Positions 45,974 through 55,133 of a stretch of 64,000 nt of DNA are shown here, one piece after another. The notes beneath the pieces were generated by a model that did no database searches, was not told the origin of the DNA, and saw nothing but the letters and a program-made list of their open reading frames with translations. Both the position numbers and the translations under genes were made by a program. Position 1 is the first letter of the stretch. Every line of letters starts with the position of its first letter. This DNA comes from Datura wrightii (taxonomy: Eukaryota > Streptophyta > Magnoliopsida > Solanales > Solanaceae), in contig JASDFA010000002.1 in the NCBI GenBank assembly GCA_035772735.1, positions 6,944,001 to 7,008,000 of the forward strand, in the 5' to 3' direction.

Positions 45974-46664
45974 TTATTCATTGTATAAACTCACGAGATA
46001 AAAATCAGGGAGAGAGTTATCACTTCCCTTTTTATACTCAATTTCAAAATCAAATGGAGCCAATTGAGCCTGCCATCTAGCAAATATCATTTTCGAAGCA
46101 TCATGTTTAAAGTCTTTATTAAACATAAACTTTACTGCCTGAGCTTCAGTTCTTATCAAGAACTTCTGATTATACAAATCATCCTGAAATTTCAAAACAC
46201 ATTTAACAATAGTAAGCATTTCGTGAGCAACAATGACATATTTTTTCTGGGCTTCTGTCCACTTACCTGAATAATATCTAATCAAATATCCAATTTTATC
46301 ATTGGGGTTTATTTGTTTAAGAATTCCCCCAAAACCAATATTAGATGCATCCGTTTCTATAATCTTTTTCCACGACGGATTATCAAGAGTTAAACACGGA
46401 AGAGTTTTAACCTTTTCTTTAACCCTTTTTACTAATTTAGTATGGCTATCAGTCCAGGGCGAATTATGACCTTTCTTTAAACGATCATATAAAGGAGCTA
46501 GATCTCGGGATAAATCCTTATAAAATGGAGAAATATAATTTAAACTACCAAGAAATCTTTGTAGTTGTATTTTATCAGTTATAACATCAGGAAATTTTGA
46601 TGCAAAATTAATAGATCACTGTATAGGAGTGATCTTGCCTTGGCAAATATAATGACCAAGAAAT
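45974..46664 (-). pseudogene. Viral RT C-terminus and RNase H (continued after the insertion)
   Basis: This is the second half of the polyprotein, cut from the first half at the GAAAT target site. It opens FLGHYICQGKITPIQ followed by an in-frame stop at 46616-46618, then the RT thumb/connection (FLGSLNYISPFYKDLSRDL). RNase H follows, with the Asp block ETDASNIGFGGIL, Glu in IVAHEMLTIVKCVLKF, and the C-terminal ARWQAQLAPFDFEIEYKKGS. The last block is characteristic of caulimovirid and gypsy RNase H ends. The frame is the same as the 58729-56560 part once the insertion is disregarded (9900-bp offset, divisible by three). It ends at a stop at 45974. Confidence 0.88.
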
Positions 46665-46899
46665 TGATCTTGGGCAGATTTATATGCCCAAGTGATACTC
46701 AAACGTATCATTTTCGCCTTGTTTGTTGTGCAATGTGTATACATTTTCATGTAATTGGTAATAAAATGTGAATTTATACTAACCAACATGATTAGCATTT
46801 GTTTGCAGGTAAAACATGATTTTTAGGAGCTAAAATGCATGTTGGAGTAATATCGGAATTGGACTTGGAAGCGAGCATGGAAAAGGCATTGGAAGGCGC

Positions 46900-47145
46900 A
46901 ATGTAAAGGGGCTCCGCGATGGAGCCGTGCCACGCTACCATCGCGGAGGCACACTGCCTGGAGGATGATTTTATTGGCAAATTCCAGTGAAGCCTCGCGA
47001 CAGCTCCGTGGCACGGAGATAGGCCTCCGCGTTGGCCTCCGTGCCACGTTGAGGCTATATTCCCGGACCCTGGAATTCTAGTAAGGGTCCGCTTCCACGC
47101 CGTGTCACGGAGGCAGTGCTCCGCGTTGGCCTCCGTGACACGTTG
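46900..47145 (+). promoter_or_regulatory. Array of GC-rich hairpins upstream of the LTR TATA box
   Basis: Three inverted repeats lie in series. CTCCGCGATGG pairs with CCATCGCGGAG (46904-46946). CCGTGGCACGGAG pairs with CTCCGTGCCACG (47007-47047). CGTGTCACGGAGG pairs with CCTCCGTGACACG (47100-47143). Loops carry CTCCGCGTTGG. The array ends 30 bp before TATAAATA. It is rich in CG and CHG sites, so it could be a binding-site cluster, a methylation target or an RNA hairpin source. The 3' LTR repeats it at 55369-55614. Confidence 0.85.
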
Positions 47146-47174
47146 CTTGTTATTCCGGGAAAAATTCCCACTAG

Positions 47175-47182
47175 TATAAATA
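47175..47182 (+). promoter_or_regulatory. LTR TATA box (TATAAATA)
   Basis: TATAAATA sits in CACTAGTATAAATAGCACAC, a strong plant core promoter sequence; the same sequence is at 55644-55651 in the 3' LTR. Transcription should start about 30 bp downstream, making ~890 bp of the LTR R/U5. Confidence 0.75.
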
Positions 47183-48096
47183 GCACACTTAGGTTTATTT
47201 TAATTAATTCAGACTTGGTGGAGCAAGGACGTGGGTTAGAGGTAGTTGAGGGACGAAAAAGCTAAGGGATTTCTTCTCTTCCTTTCTTCTTCCAATCAAT
47301 TGTTTGTATGATTAACACTTGTTTTAGGATGATTAATCCACAAATGAGTGGCTAATTCTCTTCCTTGCTGAGGTTATGAACAATGGTGATGAATTTTGAT
47401 TATTGAATTGTATGGTTTTTCATCATCTTCTTCTATGTTGTTCTATTAATTCTTGTTTGTACTGCATTAGTGTGTGGCCGACATTAATGTACATCTAAAA
47501 AGTCCAATTTCACTCGAGAGAGCACGAAATTGGAAAGTTGTGAATTAATAGGGTATTGTTCTTAACTTGATTTGGGAAAATTGGGTTTTGATGTGATTTC
47601 CTGATAGAAATATACTTGAAAGCCGTATTAGTCAATTTAGGAACCAGAATTGTATTGCTAGGTCATAAATTGCATTTGATCACAGAAATGTAGACGGATG
47701 GTTTATGATTCTTAAGTGAGATTAAATACGAGAGTTTTAATCTCTTGGCTAATGTTCTTGGCTAGCAACTAGAAGAGAAGAATAACCGAATTATGATGAT
47801 AATCAAGTTCATTACTTGTTCTTAACCTTGGCATGCTCATATCCATAGTTTCAATTCACAGTAAATATTTGTTAATAGTTTTAGTATATAAGTTATAAAC
47901 AAAATTATTTAACTTTTGGTTACGTTGTTGTCAGCATAATTAGAAGTAAAGCTAGAATATAGTATAGTTAAGCAATTTTACTTATCCAGAGTCTCCTTGG
48001 TTCGATACTTGGCTTACTTAGCCACTTTATTACTTGTTTGACCACGTGCACTTGCGTGTCAGTTTTTACCTATAACAAACGCACCGAACAAGTTTT

Positions 48097-48114
48097 TGGC
48101 GCCGTTGCTGGGGA
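48097..48114 (+). promoter_or_regulatory. Primer-binding site, tRNA-Asp type
   Basis: TGGCGCCGTTGCTGGGGA begins six bases after the 5' LTR end. TGGCGCCGTTGCCGGGGA is the established primer site of Athila-type elements (3' end of tRNA-Asp); here one C is T. This supports the clade assignment. Confidence 0.88.
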
Positions 48115-48252
48115 GACTAGGCAATTGGTGAAATTGTGATAAATGTAAATTTACTGTATTTTTGTTTTATTTTCTTAAGTGTTGACAACTTGGTCTTAGC
48201 CTGTATTTTGCAGACTTGATTTCTGTGAACACTGGAAAGGGACAAAGAGCTG

Positions 48253-49890
48253 GTGGAATCTTACTTAGAGCCTGAACGTGAATTTCACAGTCAACGTAGA
48301 GAAGCTCTACAAAAGAAGCTGCGGCTGCTCAGACAGTCTATTATGGAGCAACAAAATCCACCGGTTGTGAGGGCAATGTTAGTGCCCGATGAAGCAGCAG
48401 CAAGGCCGGTTCGCGAGGTGGCAATCCCACATGCCAACAATGTACATTCTAGTATCCGCAAACCAGAGCCTGGAGGGAGGTTTGAATTAAAGCAGAATAT
48501 GGTGCAACTATTGCACACAAGCGGGCAATTAACCGGTCTCCCTCATGAAGACCCACAACAACATCTCCAGAATTTTTTGGAGATAAGTGACACTTATATA
48601 CCCGCTGGAGTGTCACCTGATTATGTTCGGCTCACCTTATTTCCGTTTTCCTTACTTGGTGAAGCCAAGAGGTGGTTAAAAGCTGAACCACCAAATTCTA
48701 TATCAACGTGGGATGATCTAGCACGGAAGTTTTTGATCAGATTTTTCCCTTCTGGTAAAACAGCCAGACTTAGAAGTCAAATTCTAAGTTTCAAACAGAG
48801 GGAGGGAGAAAATCTATATCAAGCCTGGGAAAGATTTAAATCCATGTTGCGGGACTGTCCTCATCATCATCAGTCCAATGAGGTGTTGGTACACACATTT
48901 ATTGAGGGTTTGGAACCCCATACTAAAATTTTGCTAGACTCAGCAGCTGGAGGGCAAGCGCTGGAAAAGACTTATGAGGAGCTGTACACTTTGCTCAACC
49001 GAATTTCACAGGGCAATCCAGAATGGAATGCAGATTCATCAAGAGGTGGAGCAAGGAAAGCAGCAGGAGTGCTTGAAGTGGATGGATTTACAGCTATCGC
49101 TGCACAGATAGCTTCCTTACAAAATCAGTTAAATAATCACTTCAGCAATATAAACTTGAACCAGCCTTCAGCTTCAGTCAATGCGGTCCAGCAGATGTGG
49201 TGTGAAGTGTGTGGTAGTAGTGAGCACTCAGCTGAGTGTTGTGTTGCAAATCGTGATTCTGTTAACTTTGTGGGCAATGCACAGAGAAATCAGCAGCAGT
49301 TTGGTAGTGGCTACAACTCAAATTGGAGGAACCATCCAAATTTTTCGTGGGGTAGCAACAACCAACAAAGCCAAGGTTCTGGTCAGGGTATGCAGAGAAA
49401 TCAAGGAGGGCAACAAAACTATCAATCCCAATTCAGAAATCACAATGCCCCTCCTCCACCACCATCACCTACCATTGAGGAGATGTTCAAAACCATGATG
49501 GCTAATCAGGCACAATTGCAGGCTGACTATGTTAAATTGGTAGCCGAAGTGAAGAATAATCAGTTAGCGACCAAGGCTCTTGAATATCAGTTTGGGCAAT
49601 TTGCTAGTGCCCAAAATACAAGACCCAGAGGAGGACTGCCTAGCGACACGGATCCTAATCCAAAGCAGGTAAATGCAGTGACCACGAGGAGTGGTTTACA
49701 GTTGAAGGAGGTGGAACCGAAAAGACCGCCTCAAAAGTTAGGAACAGCGGAAGTTGAGGAGGAACAAAGTTCTGATAGGGGGAAGACTAAAGAAGCTAAA
49801 CCAGAAAGGCCTCCACCCCCGTTCCCTCAACGACTCAAGAAACACAAGGAGGAGGCGTGTTTCAAGAAATTTATGGAGGTGCTTAAATAG
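48253..49890 (+). CDS. gag: Gag polyprotein of the Athila-like element (ends in TAG)
   Basis: An open frame of 545 codons. Residues ~75-260 form the retrotransposon gag domain (GRFELKQNMVQLLHTSGQLT, GLPHEDPQQHLQNFLEISDT, PFSLLGEAKRWLKAEPPNSI, WDDLARKFLIRFFPSGKTAR, REGENLYQAWERFKSMLRDC), which builds the capsid. A zinc knuckle CEVCGSSEHSAECC (CX2CX4HX4C, ~residue 314) should bind the element RNA. A Gln/Asn-rich and Pro-rich linker follows, ending with the Pro/Lys-rich FPQRLKKHKEEACFKKFMEV typical of this clade. The ATG at 48253 is the first in frame with homology; it lies 139 bp after the primer site. The frame closes at TAG 49888-49890 and continues in the same frame into the protease, so gag and protease were or are one reading frame. 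Confidence 0.92.
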   Translation: MESYLEPEREFHSQRREALQKKLRLLRQSIMEQQNPPVVRAMLVPDEAAARPVREVAIPHANNVHSSIRKPEPGGRFELKQNMVQLLHTSGQLTGLPHEDPQQHLQNFLEISDTYIPAGVSPDYVRLTLFPFSLLGEAKRWLKAEPPNSISTWDDLARKFLIRFFPSGKTARLRSQILSFKQREGENLYQAWERFKSMLRDCPHHHQSNEVLVHTFIEGLEPHTKILLDSAAGGQALEKTYEELYTLLNRISQGNPEWNADSSRGGARKAAGVLEVDGFTAIAAQIASLQNQLNNHFSNINLNQPSASVNAVQQMWCEVCGSSEHSAECCVANRDSVNFVGNAQRNQQQFGSGYNSNWRNHPNFSWGSNNQQSQGSGQGMQRNQGGQQNYQSQFRNHNAPPPPPSPTIEEMFKTMMANQAQLQADYVKLVAEVKNNQLATKALEYQFGQFASAQNTRPRGGLPSDTDPNPKQVNAVTTRSGLQLKEVEPKRPPQKLGTAEVEEEQSSDRGKTKEAKPERPPPPFPQRLKKHKEEACFKKFMEVLK

Positions 49891-50625
49891 GTACATGTTA
49901 ATTTACCTCTTGTTGATGTCTTGCAGGGAGTGCCCAAATATGCGAAATATATTAAAGACATCGTGGCAAACAAAAGTCGTTTGACTGAGTATGCCACGGT
50001 GGCTTTGACGGAGGAATGCACTTCCCGGATTCAAAACAGACTGCCCACGAAGCTAAAAGACCCTGGAAGTTTTACTATCCAGCTTACTATTGGGCAGAGT
50101 ATCCGAGCTCGTGGATTATGTGACTTGGGGGCGAGCATAAATCTGATGCCATCTTCGGTATTCAGAAGGTTAGGTCTAGGAAGTCCTAGACCTACAACCG
50201 TAATCTTGCAGCTAGCAGACAGATCCTTAGCGAGGCCTGATGGCATTGTTGAGGATGTGCTTGTGCAAGTAGGCTCCCTCATTTTTCCGGTCGATTTTAT
50301 TGTTCAGGATTTTGAACTAGATGCTGAAGTCCCATTTATTTTGGGACGACCCTTTTTGGCAACCAGAAAAGCATTAATCGACGTGGCTGCGGGTCAACTT
50401 ACAATGCGAGCACATGACAAGGTCGAAGTGTTCGATGTGTACAAAGCACCTAAGCTCCCGATGGTGAATGAAGAACTCTCGGTGATCAATGTAATTGATC
50501 ATGGGCATGCTAATCAAATGAATGATTCTCGAGAGTTGATAGGAAGGCCACCTGATCAGGTTGAGCACTACTGGGGGGAGGACAATGATCGTGACAAATC
50601 GTCCATCACCTTAGTAGATAATTGA
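49891..50625 (+). CDS. Aspartic protease region, in frame after a TAG
   Basis: This is the same frame as gag, beginning directly after TAG with VHVNLPLVDVLQGVPKYAKY; the first in-frame ATG is at 49921 only if translation restarts (the open stretch from 49921 is 234 codons). The retropepsin-type core reads IRARGLCDLGASINLMPSSV with the catalytic Asp in DLGAS, then PTTVILQLADRSLARPDGIV, and VPFILGRPFLATRKALIDV with the ILGRPFL motif common to Athila proteases. The frame ends in a natural-looking stop after SSITLVDN (50623-50625), at the place where the RT should begin. So the pol domain is cut right after the protease. It would mature gag if expressed. Confidence 0.88.
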   Translation, partial: VHVNLPLVDVLQGVPKYAKYIKDIVANKSRLTEYATVALTEECTSRIQNRLPTKLKDPGSFTIQLTIGQSIRARGLCDLGASINLMPSSVFRRLGLGSPRPTTVILQLADRSLARPDGIVEDVLVQVGSLIFPVDFIVQDFELDAEVPFILGRPFLATRKALIDVAAGQLTMRAHDKVEVFDVYKAPKLPMVNEELSVINVIDHGHANQMNDSRELIGRPPDQVEHYWGEDNDRDKSSITLVDN

Positions 50626-50628
50626 GCA

Positions 50629-51279
50629 TAAAGGACGTCGAGCCGCGACGGTAAACCAGGCGCTGCACGGGAGGCAACCCGTGGAAAATATTTTGTTTTT
50701 CTTCTTTTTGTAAAGTGTAAACAGTTTTTATTTTTATTTTTTTTTCTTGATTTGGTATAAATTTTTCGTTTTTAGTTAATATTTTTCATTTTAGTTAGGG
50801 AAATCTATTAATCTAACCAATTTTGTTTAGTGAGGTGATTTTCAGGTCTAACGGAAAAAAATATGCATGGAATCGGGAAGAAAAAGGCAAGGTATGAAAA
50901 AATAATTAAAAGGAAGAGACAGTGCACTGGGGCGTTGGCTCCGTGTCACGGAGGAGAGGCTCCGCGTTACCCTCCATGACACGTTGAAGTTAAATCCGGA
51001 TTTTTAAAAAATTTCCAGTGAGCCAACGCGTTGGCTCCGTGTCACGGAGTAGGGGCTCCGCGTTACCCTCCGTGACACGTTGCCTTATATTTGGTGCCGG
51101 GTCACACCGGGTTGCCGGGTGTCCCGCGTGTTTTTCTTAATTTTAACCCCGATTTTTGCCCTTTCTTTCCCCATTTCTTCTCTTCTCCGCGACCAAACTC
51201 CCTAATTCCCTCCCCCAACCACCGTGCCACGGTACTAGGCAAGGAAATCGTCAAGTTTCTTCGGGTATTCAATTTAAAG
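50629..51279 (+). other. Conserved untranslated block, hairpins, probable 5' exon
   Basis: No ORF of substance is present. The block GGACGTCGAGCCGCGACGGT, then AAACCAGGCGCTGCACGGGA and GGCAACCCGTGG, is of a type that recurs in Athila-group elements after the polyprotein; it includes a 6-bp stem CACGGG/CCCGTG (50666-50671, 50678-50683). Two more GC-rich hairpins with the LTR motif follow (about 50944-50986 and 51037-51081). A pyrimidine-rich stretch at 51150-51240 then leads to a splice-donor-like AAAG|GTATGT at 51280. Confidence 0.65.
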
Positions 51280-51988
51280 GTATGTTTTCCTCGTTTTTCT
51301 CAAATTTTTGTCGATTCCACTCGAATTTGAGTATGTGAGGTGAGATATATCCTCCTAAGTAGCAATTGAGCATGAAATTGAATTATTTGTTGATTGATGA
51401 GTGTTCGAAATGTTGTAATTAGCGTTTGAACTTGTCGATTACATGAATTATTCGAAATTGAGTCTAAAATTGAATTCTAGGGCTTGGGTTGGTGAAATTG
51501 AATTGGGTAACTTGATAAATTGGTGAATTAGATGCCGGGGTGTGGTTGTGAAGTGAGATAAGTCGTGTAAATATTGTTTGAATGTAAAAGACGACGAATT
51601 CTCTAATTTTTGGGGAAAATGCGAAAATTGTTCAAATTGGTTTGATTATTCGGATTCGTACGTATATAGAATTTTTGTTGTTGTTTTTGTTTGTTGTTTT
51701 CGTTGCTAAGTGCGATGGTTGAGTTGCTAGCGATAGTAGGATCGGGATTAGCTGTATGAAGTCTGAGTAGTACGCTAAAAGTTATACTGTCGAAAATTTT
51801 TTTTGGTGAACGCACTAAGCAATAAATTGTATAGTTGTTTGTGTTTGGGTTGTAAATAAAGTAATCCTTGCCGTAGTATCGTAAAAGTAGCTAAGGACTA
51901 AGTGTGGGGTGAACTTAGTTTAACCCGACCTTAGCCGAAGCTAATATGCATTTAGCTTGACATTGTGCTTGTTTATTGATGTTGGCAG
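51280..51988 (+). other. Probable intron before the transposon-protein ORF
   Basis: The donor-like AAAGGTATGTTT begins at 51280 and the acceptor-like TTGGCAG ends at 51988, five bases before the ATG at 51994. The 709-bp sequence between is AT-rich with T-runs and lacks ORFs, fitting a plant intron. This suggests that the downstream ORF is expressed from a spliced transcript. It is not provable without RNA data. Confidence 0.45.
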
Positions 51989-51993
51989 GTACA

Positions 51994-53214
51994 ATGGCGA
52001 GTAAGCAGGATAAGGGTAAAGGTGCTTCTACTTCAGGCACCGGGAGAAAGCGAATGAGATTGGGCACCACAGTCCCAGCTACACCAGCTGTTCCGCGCTG
52101 CCAACGCCGCCAATACGGAACGAGGTGGATAACCGAGGAAGGAAAGAAGTGGTACGCTAAACATAAGGAAAGCAAGTACTTCCCGGAGGAGCATATTGCA
52201 CGGGAACCACTAGCACAGGAGTTCCCCCGTATTGTGCAAAGGATTGAGGCAGCTGGGCTCAACTTTATATTTCAGGAGCCCAAGGAGTGCAACCTACATT
52301 TGGTCCGGGAGTTCTATGCAAATTGGAATCCGGCCATCAGAAGCCACACAATAAAAATCAGAGGGCAGATTGTCACTCTGGAACCCTAGCAATTTAATGC
52401 CATCGTTGGAGCGCGGGACACAAACGCCCACGTTCTCCGCCAGCTGAACATCACCCCACCATACGCCGACATCAGACGCACCTTGTGTGGGGCTCGATCC
52501 ACAGCCCGATGGAGTAGACATAAGGAGAGGGGTTACCACCAGACTCTGCCTTATTCGCAGATGAACAGGGAGGCCAGAATATGGCTGAAAATAGTGTGTT
52601 CGTGCTTGATCCCGAGGGTTCACATGACGGATGTGACCCGGGACCGTGTCTTCCTGGTGTATGCCCTTATGAAAGGGCTGGAGATTAATGTTGGGGCGGT
52701 TATCATATCCGCCATGAAGAGAGCCCGACTACACCAGGGCCACAGATATGGGTTCGGCGGACTCATCACCACCTTTCTCCGGGGCCTCGATGTCGAGGAA
52801 GAGGCTTTGGACTACATCCCGCAGTTGGAGCGGAGGGCCCTTGATGTGACAAAAACTAAGGCCCCCGACACCACACACGGGCCAGTGCTGACACTGGGCG
52901 AGCGACATGCTCGTGACGATCAGTACATGGCACGAATGTTTGGTATACAGATGCTTCAGCTCCAGATTGGTGGGAGACCAGCCACAGAGGAAGAGTTATG
53001 GCAGTTGGAGCTGGATTACCCATTTGGCGAGAACGCCAGAGCTTTGTCCCGAGTGGGACCAGCCTTCGTGGAGCTTACTGACGATGATGTCCCCACTGAC
53101 GAGGAGACACGTCGGGAGGACTCCGATGTGGAGTCCGATGACGACGATGGAGCTGACTCGGACATGGGCGATGAGGCAGCAGCACCAGATGAAGAAGTCG
53201 AATATTTCGACTGA
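51994..53214 (+). CDS. 'Putative plant transposon protein' ORF, split by one TAG
   Basis: The frame starts MASKQDKGKGASTSGTGRKR. The first part contains CNLHLVREFYANWNPAIRSH and TIKIRGQIVTLEP, then TAG at 52387-52389, and continues in the same frame (QFNAIVGARDTNAHVLRQLN) to 53214. The middle (NREARIWLKIVCSCLIPRVH, VTRDRVFLVYALMKGLEINV, HQGHRYGFGGLITTFLRGLD) matches my knowledge of the family annotated as putative plant transposon protein in many Solanaceae repeats; its biochemical role is unknown. The C-terminus is strongly acidic (residues ~370-405, rich in D and E). I chose 51994 because the acceptor-like site at 51988 removes the ATG at 51976. It occupies the position after the conserved post-pol block, where Athila elements have an env-like ORF. 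Confidence 0.8.
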
Positions 53215-55119
53215 TTAGGGAGTTCCACCACCCGAAATTTTGTGATCTTAATTTTTGTGAACACTGGGGACAGTGTTCGATTTAAGTGTGGGGTGGGGAG
53301 TAGCTAGGTGCTGGGACTTAGGCTAATCTGCTGTGTGCTCTTTCCCTTGTTGTGCATGTATGTTTTTATGTTTCCCTGTGGTTGTGAACTGATTTGTGTT
53401 GTATCTATATATATTTTTGTGGTTAATGATGTGTGTTATGAAAAGTTGTGGTTGCCAGTGTAAATATTTTATAAATATTTTGTAAATATTTCTTTCTTAT
53501 CGAAATGATCGATATGTTTCAAAATTTTTGCGAAAATATTTTGCACTTATCAAAATATTTTGTAAATAGTTTTCCATCGACATGATCGATGTTTTGTAAA
53601 AATTTTTTTGGTTTATATGTTGGGTTTCTCGGAGTTTGTTTTCGGTTCTTTTACTGAGAATAGTCCCATTGAATCGATGTCATAGTTAGTGACCGTTCCC
53701 TATGATGGATGGATGACGACCGTCTTAAGGGAAATGTAGTCGATAGGAGTAGGATTTTTAATTTGTTTTCAGTTTTTTCTTTGGTGGATTGCATCACTGA
53801 ACCTGTAGTTACTAAATGGTTGTGAAATTTTGGTTGCGTGTTGTAACTGATATTCAAAATGTAAAAGTGATTCGTTTGAAAGCATGTAATTTTGTAAATA
53901 TGTTGAGTTACCTAGGCTGTAGAATTCGATTCGGTGTGATTGAGGCTTAATTTCGAATTCATGTAATTGGCTAATTAAAGAGTCTGTGAATGCATCTTGA
54001 ATCGAGCATGTGCATAAAGTGTGAAGTGAGGTATTGTTATTCCATGCTATTGTGAAGTGTCTAGAACTTGCCTGGTGTGTGTGCAAAACGAAATGAAGGA
54101 GGTGTAGTGTTGGAAAGGATGTAGGCATTTCTTTGTTTAATCGAGAGTTTCTATTTTTTTCTTGTCATACGCTACCTTTTTATGTGACTGTATACCCTAG
54201 TCAGCCCGTTGAGCCTTTAGCCGATTATTTCTTTCTTTTGTCCAAAATGGTATAAACTAAGCTTTATTCCTTCTTTTCATTAGCCGTAAAGTCTATACAA
54301 AACTCTTAAGCGCTTAAGAAGAAAAGAAAAATTTTCCCGAAGTGTCAAAGAGTGAGAAGAGTGGAAAGAAAAGAAAAGCAGAGTGAAGAAAGAAAAGAAG
54401 AGGTTGAAGAGGCACTTGGTATAATGAAATGATAATAAAGGTGCATGAAAACCCTTTGTTGTTGTGTCAAGTGTGTTTGAGGAAATGGGCCATACAAAAG
54501 TAAACAAGCATGAATGGGATGATGAAAAAGAGAAAAAGAAGAACAATATCCATGAGTCGATGGGAATGTGTTGAAAAGGCGCTTAAGGATGCTAGTGAAT
54601 ATTATTGGCTAATCCAATATATACTAGTTCCATAGCTTCCATTACAACCCATTAAAGTCCTACGTGATCTTACATTGCATTTCTTTATATTAGTGGAGTA
54701 ATACATTAAAGGCAAGCCTATGGGTCATGACATGAAACATGTGAATTCTTTTGGGAGAGAGAGCGAAATTAATTTTTACATGCCCCTACTTGAATGTTTA
54801 TGTGTTGCATGAACATAAAGGGGAAGATTCTCTTGAGTTGTGAGGGCACATGCTTGATGAAAGATTGATTTTCGTGTCGGATATCTTGATTAGCTGATTT
54901 GCATTAGTTTGCCAATATCGAGAGTCGATTCTTAAAGTCTAGGAAGTCTTGATGTATTAAAGGTCATTGCATTGTTAAGACCATGCATGTTTTCTTGATG
55001 ATTTGCAAAAATTGAATAATCAGTATGACCGTAGCATAAATTGTCGCACCATAGTGACAAAGGTTGGGATGTAATTTGCATGAGTTGTGTATGTGTTGTT
55101 CGAGGACGAACAAGGATCT
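53215..55119 (+). other. Long 3' untranslated region of the Athila-like element
   Basis: About 1.9 kb without a credible ORF. Two short A+T-rich blocks near 53470-53600 repeat the pattern AAATATTTTG...ATCGA(C/A)ATGATCGAT. The phrase TAAGTGTGGGGTGGGG at 53284-53299 anticipates the final AAGTGTGGGG polypurine tract, and CTAAGTGTGGGG also occurs at 51899-51910. Minus-strand ORFs (e.g. 54546-54280, rich in F and S) come from purine-rich runs. Confidence 0.7.
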
Positions 55120-55133
55120 AAGTGTGGGGTAAG
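55120..55133 (+). promoter_or_regulatory. Polypurine tract before the 3' LTR
   Basis: AAGTGTGGGGTAAG directly precedes the 3' LTR start and would prime plus-strand DNA synthesis. It contains one T in its core. Similar GTGTGGGG strings upstream (51901, 53286) may be secondary priming sites. Confidence 0.7.

Larger units (their letters stand above)
46665..48090 (+). mobile_element. 5' LTR of the Athila-like element, 1426 bp
   Basis: Landmarks are a start with the short inverted repeat TTGGGCAGATTTATATGCCCAA, GC-rich hairpins at 46900-47145, a TATA box at 47175-47182, and an AT-rich remainder ending in the block TTGGTTCGATACTTGGC...ACCGAACA. The same length as the 3' LTR and only point differences argue against gene conversion artefacts or old age. 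ORFs on minus in 46792-47047 are shadows of the GC-rich hairpins. Confidence 0.95.

Noticed and set aside
46792..47047. Minus-strand ORFs in the LTR (repeated at 55261-55516)
   Set aside because: They run through the GC-rich hairpins, and the two copies exist only because the LTR is duplicated.
54280..54546. Phe/Ser-rich 88-codon minus ORF
   Set aside because: It is the complement of a purine-rich stretch in the element's 3' region, not protein-like.
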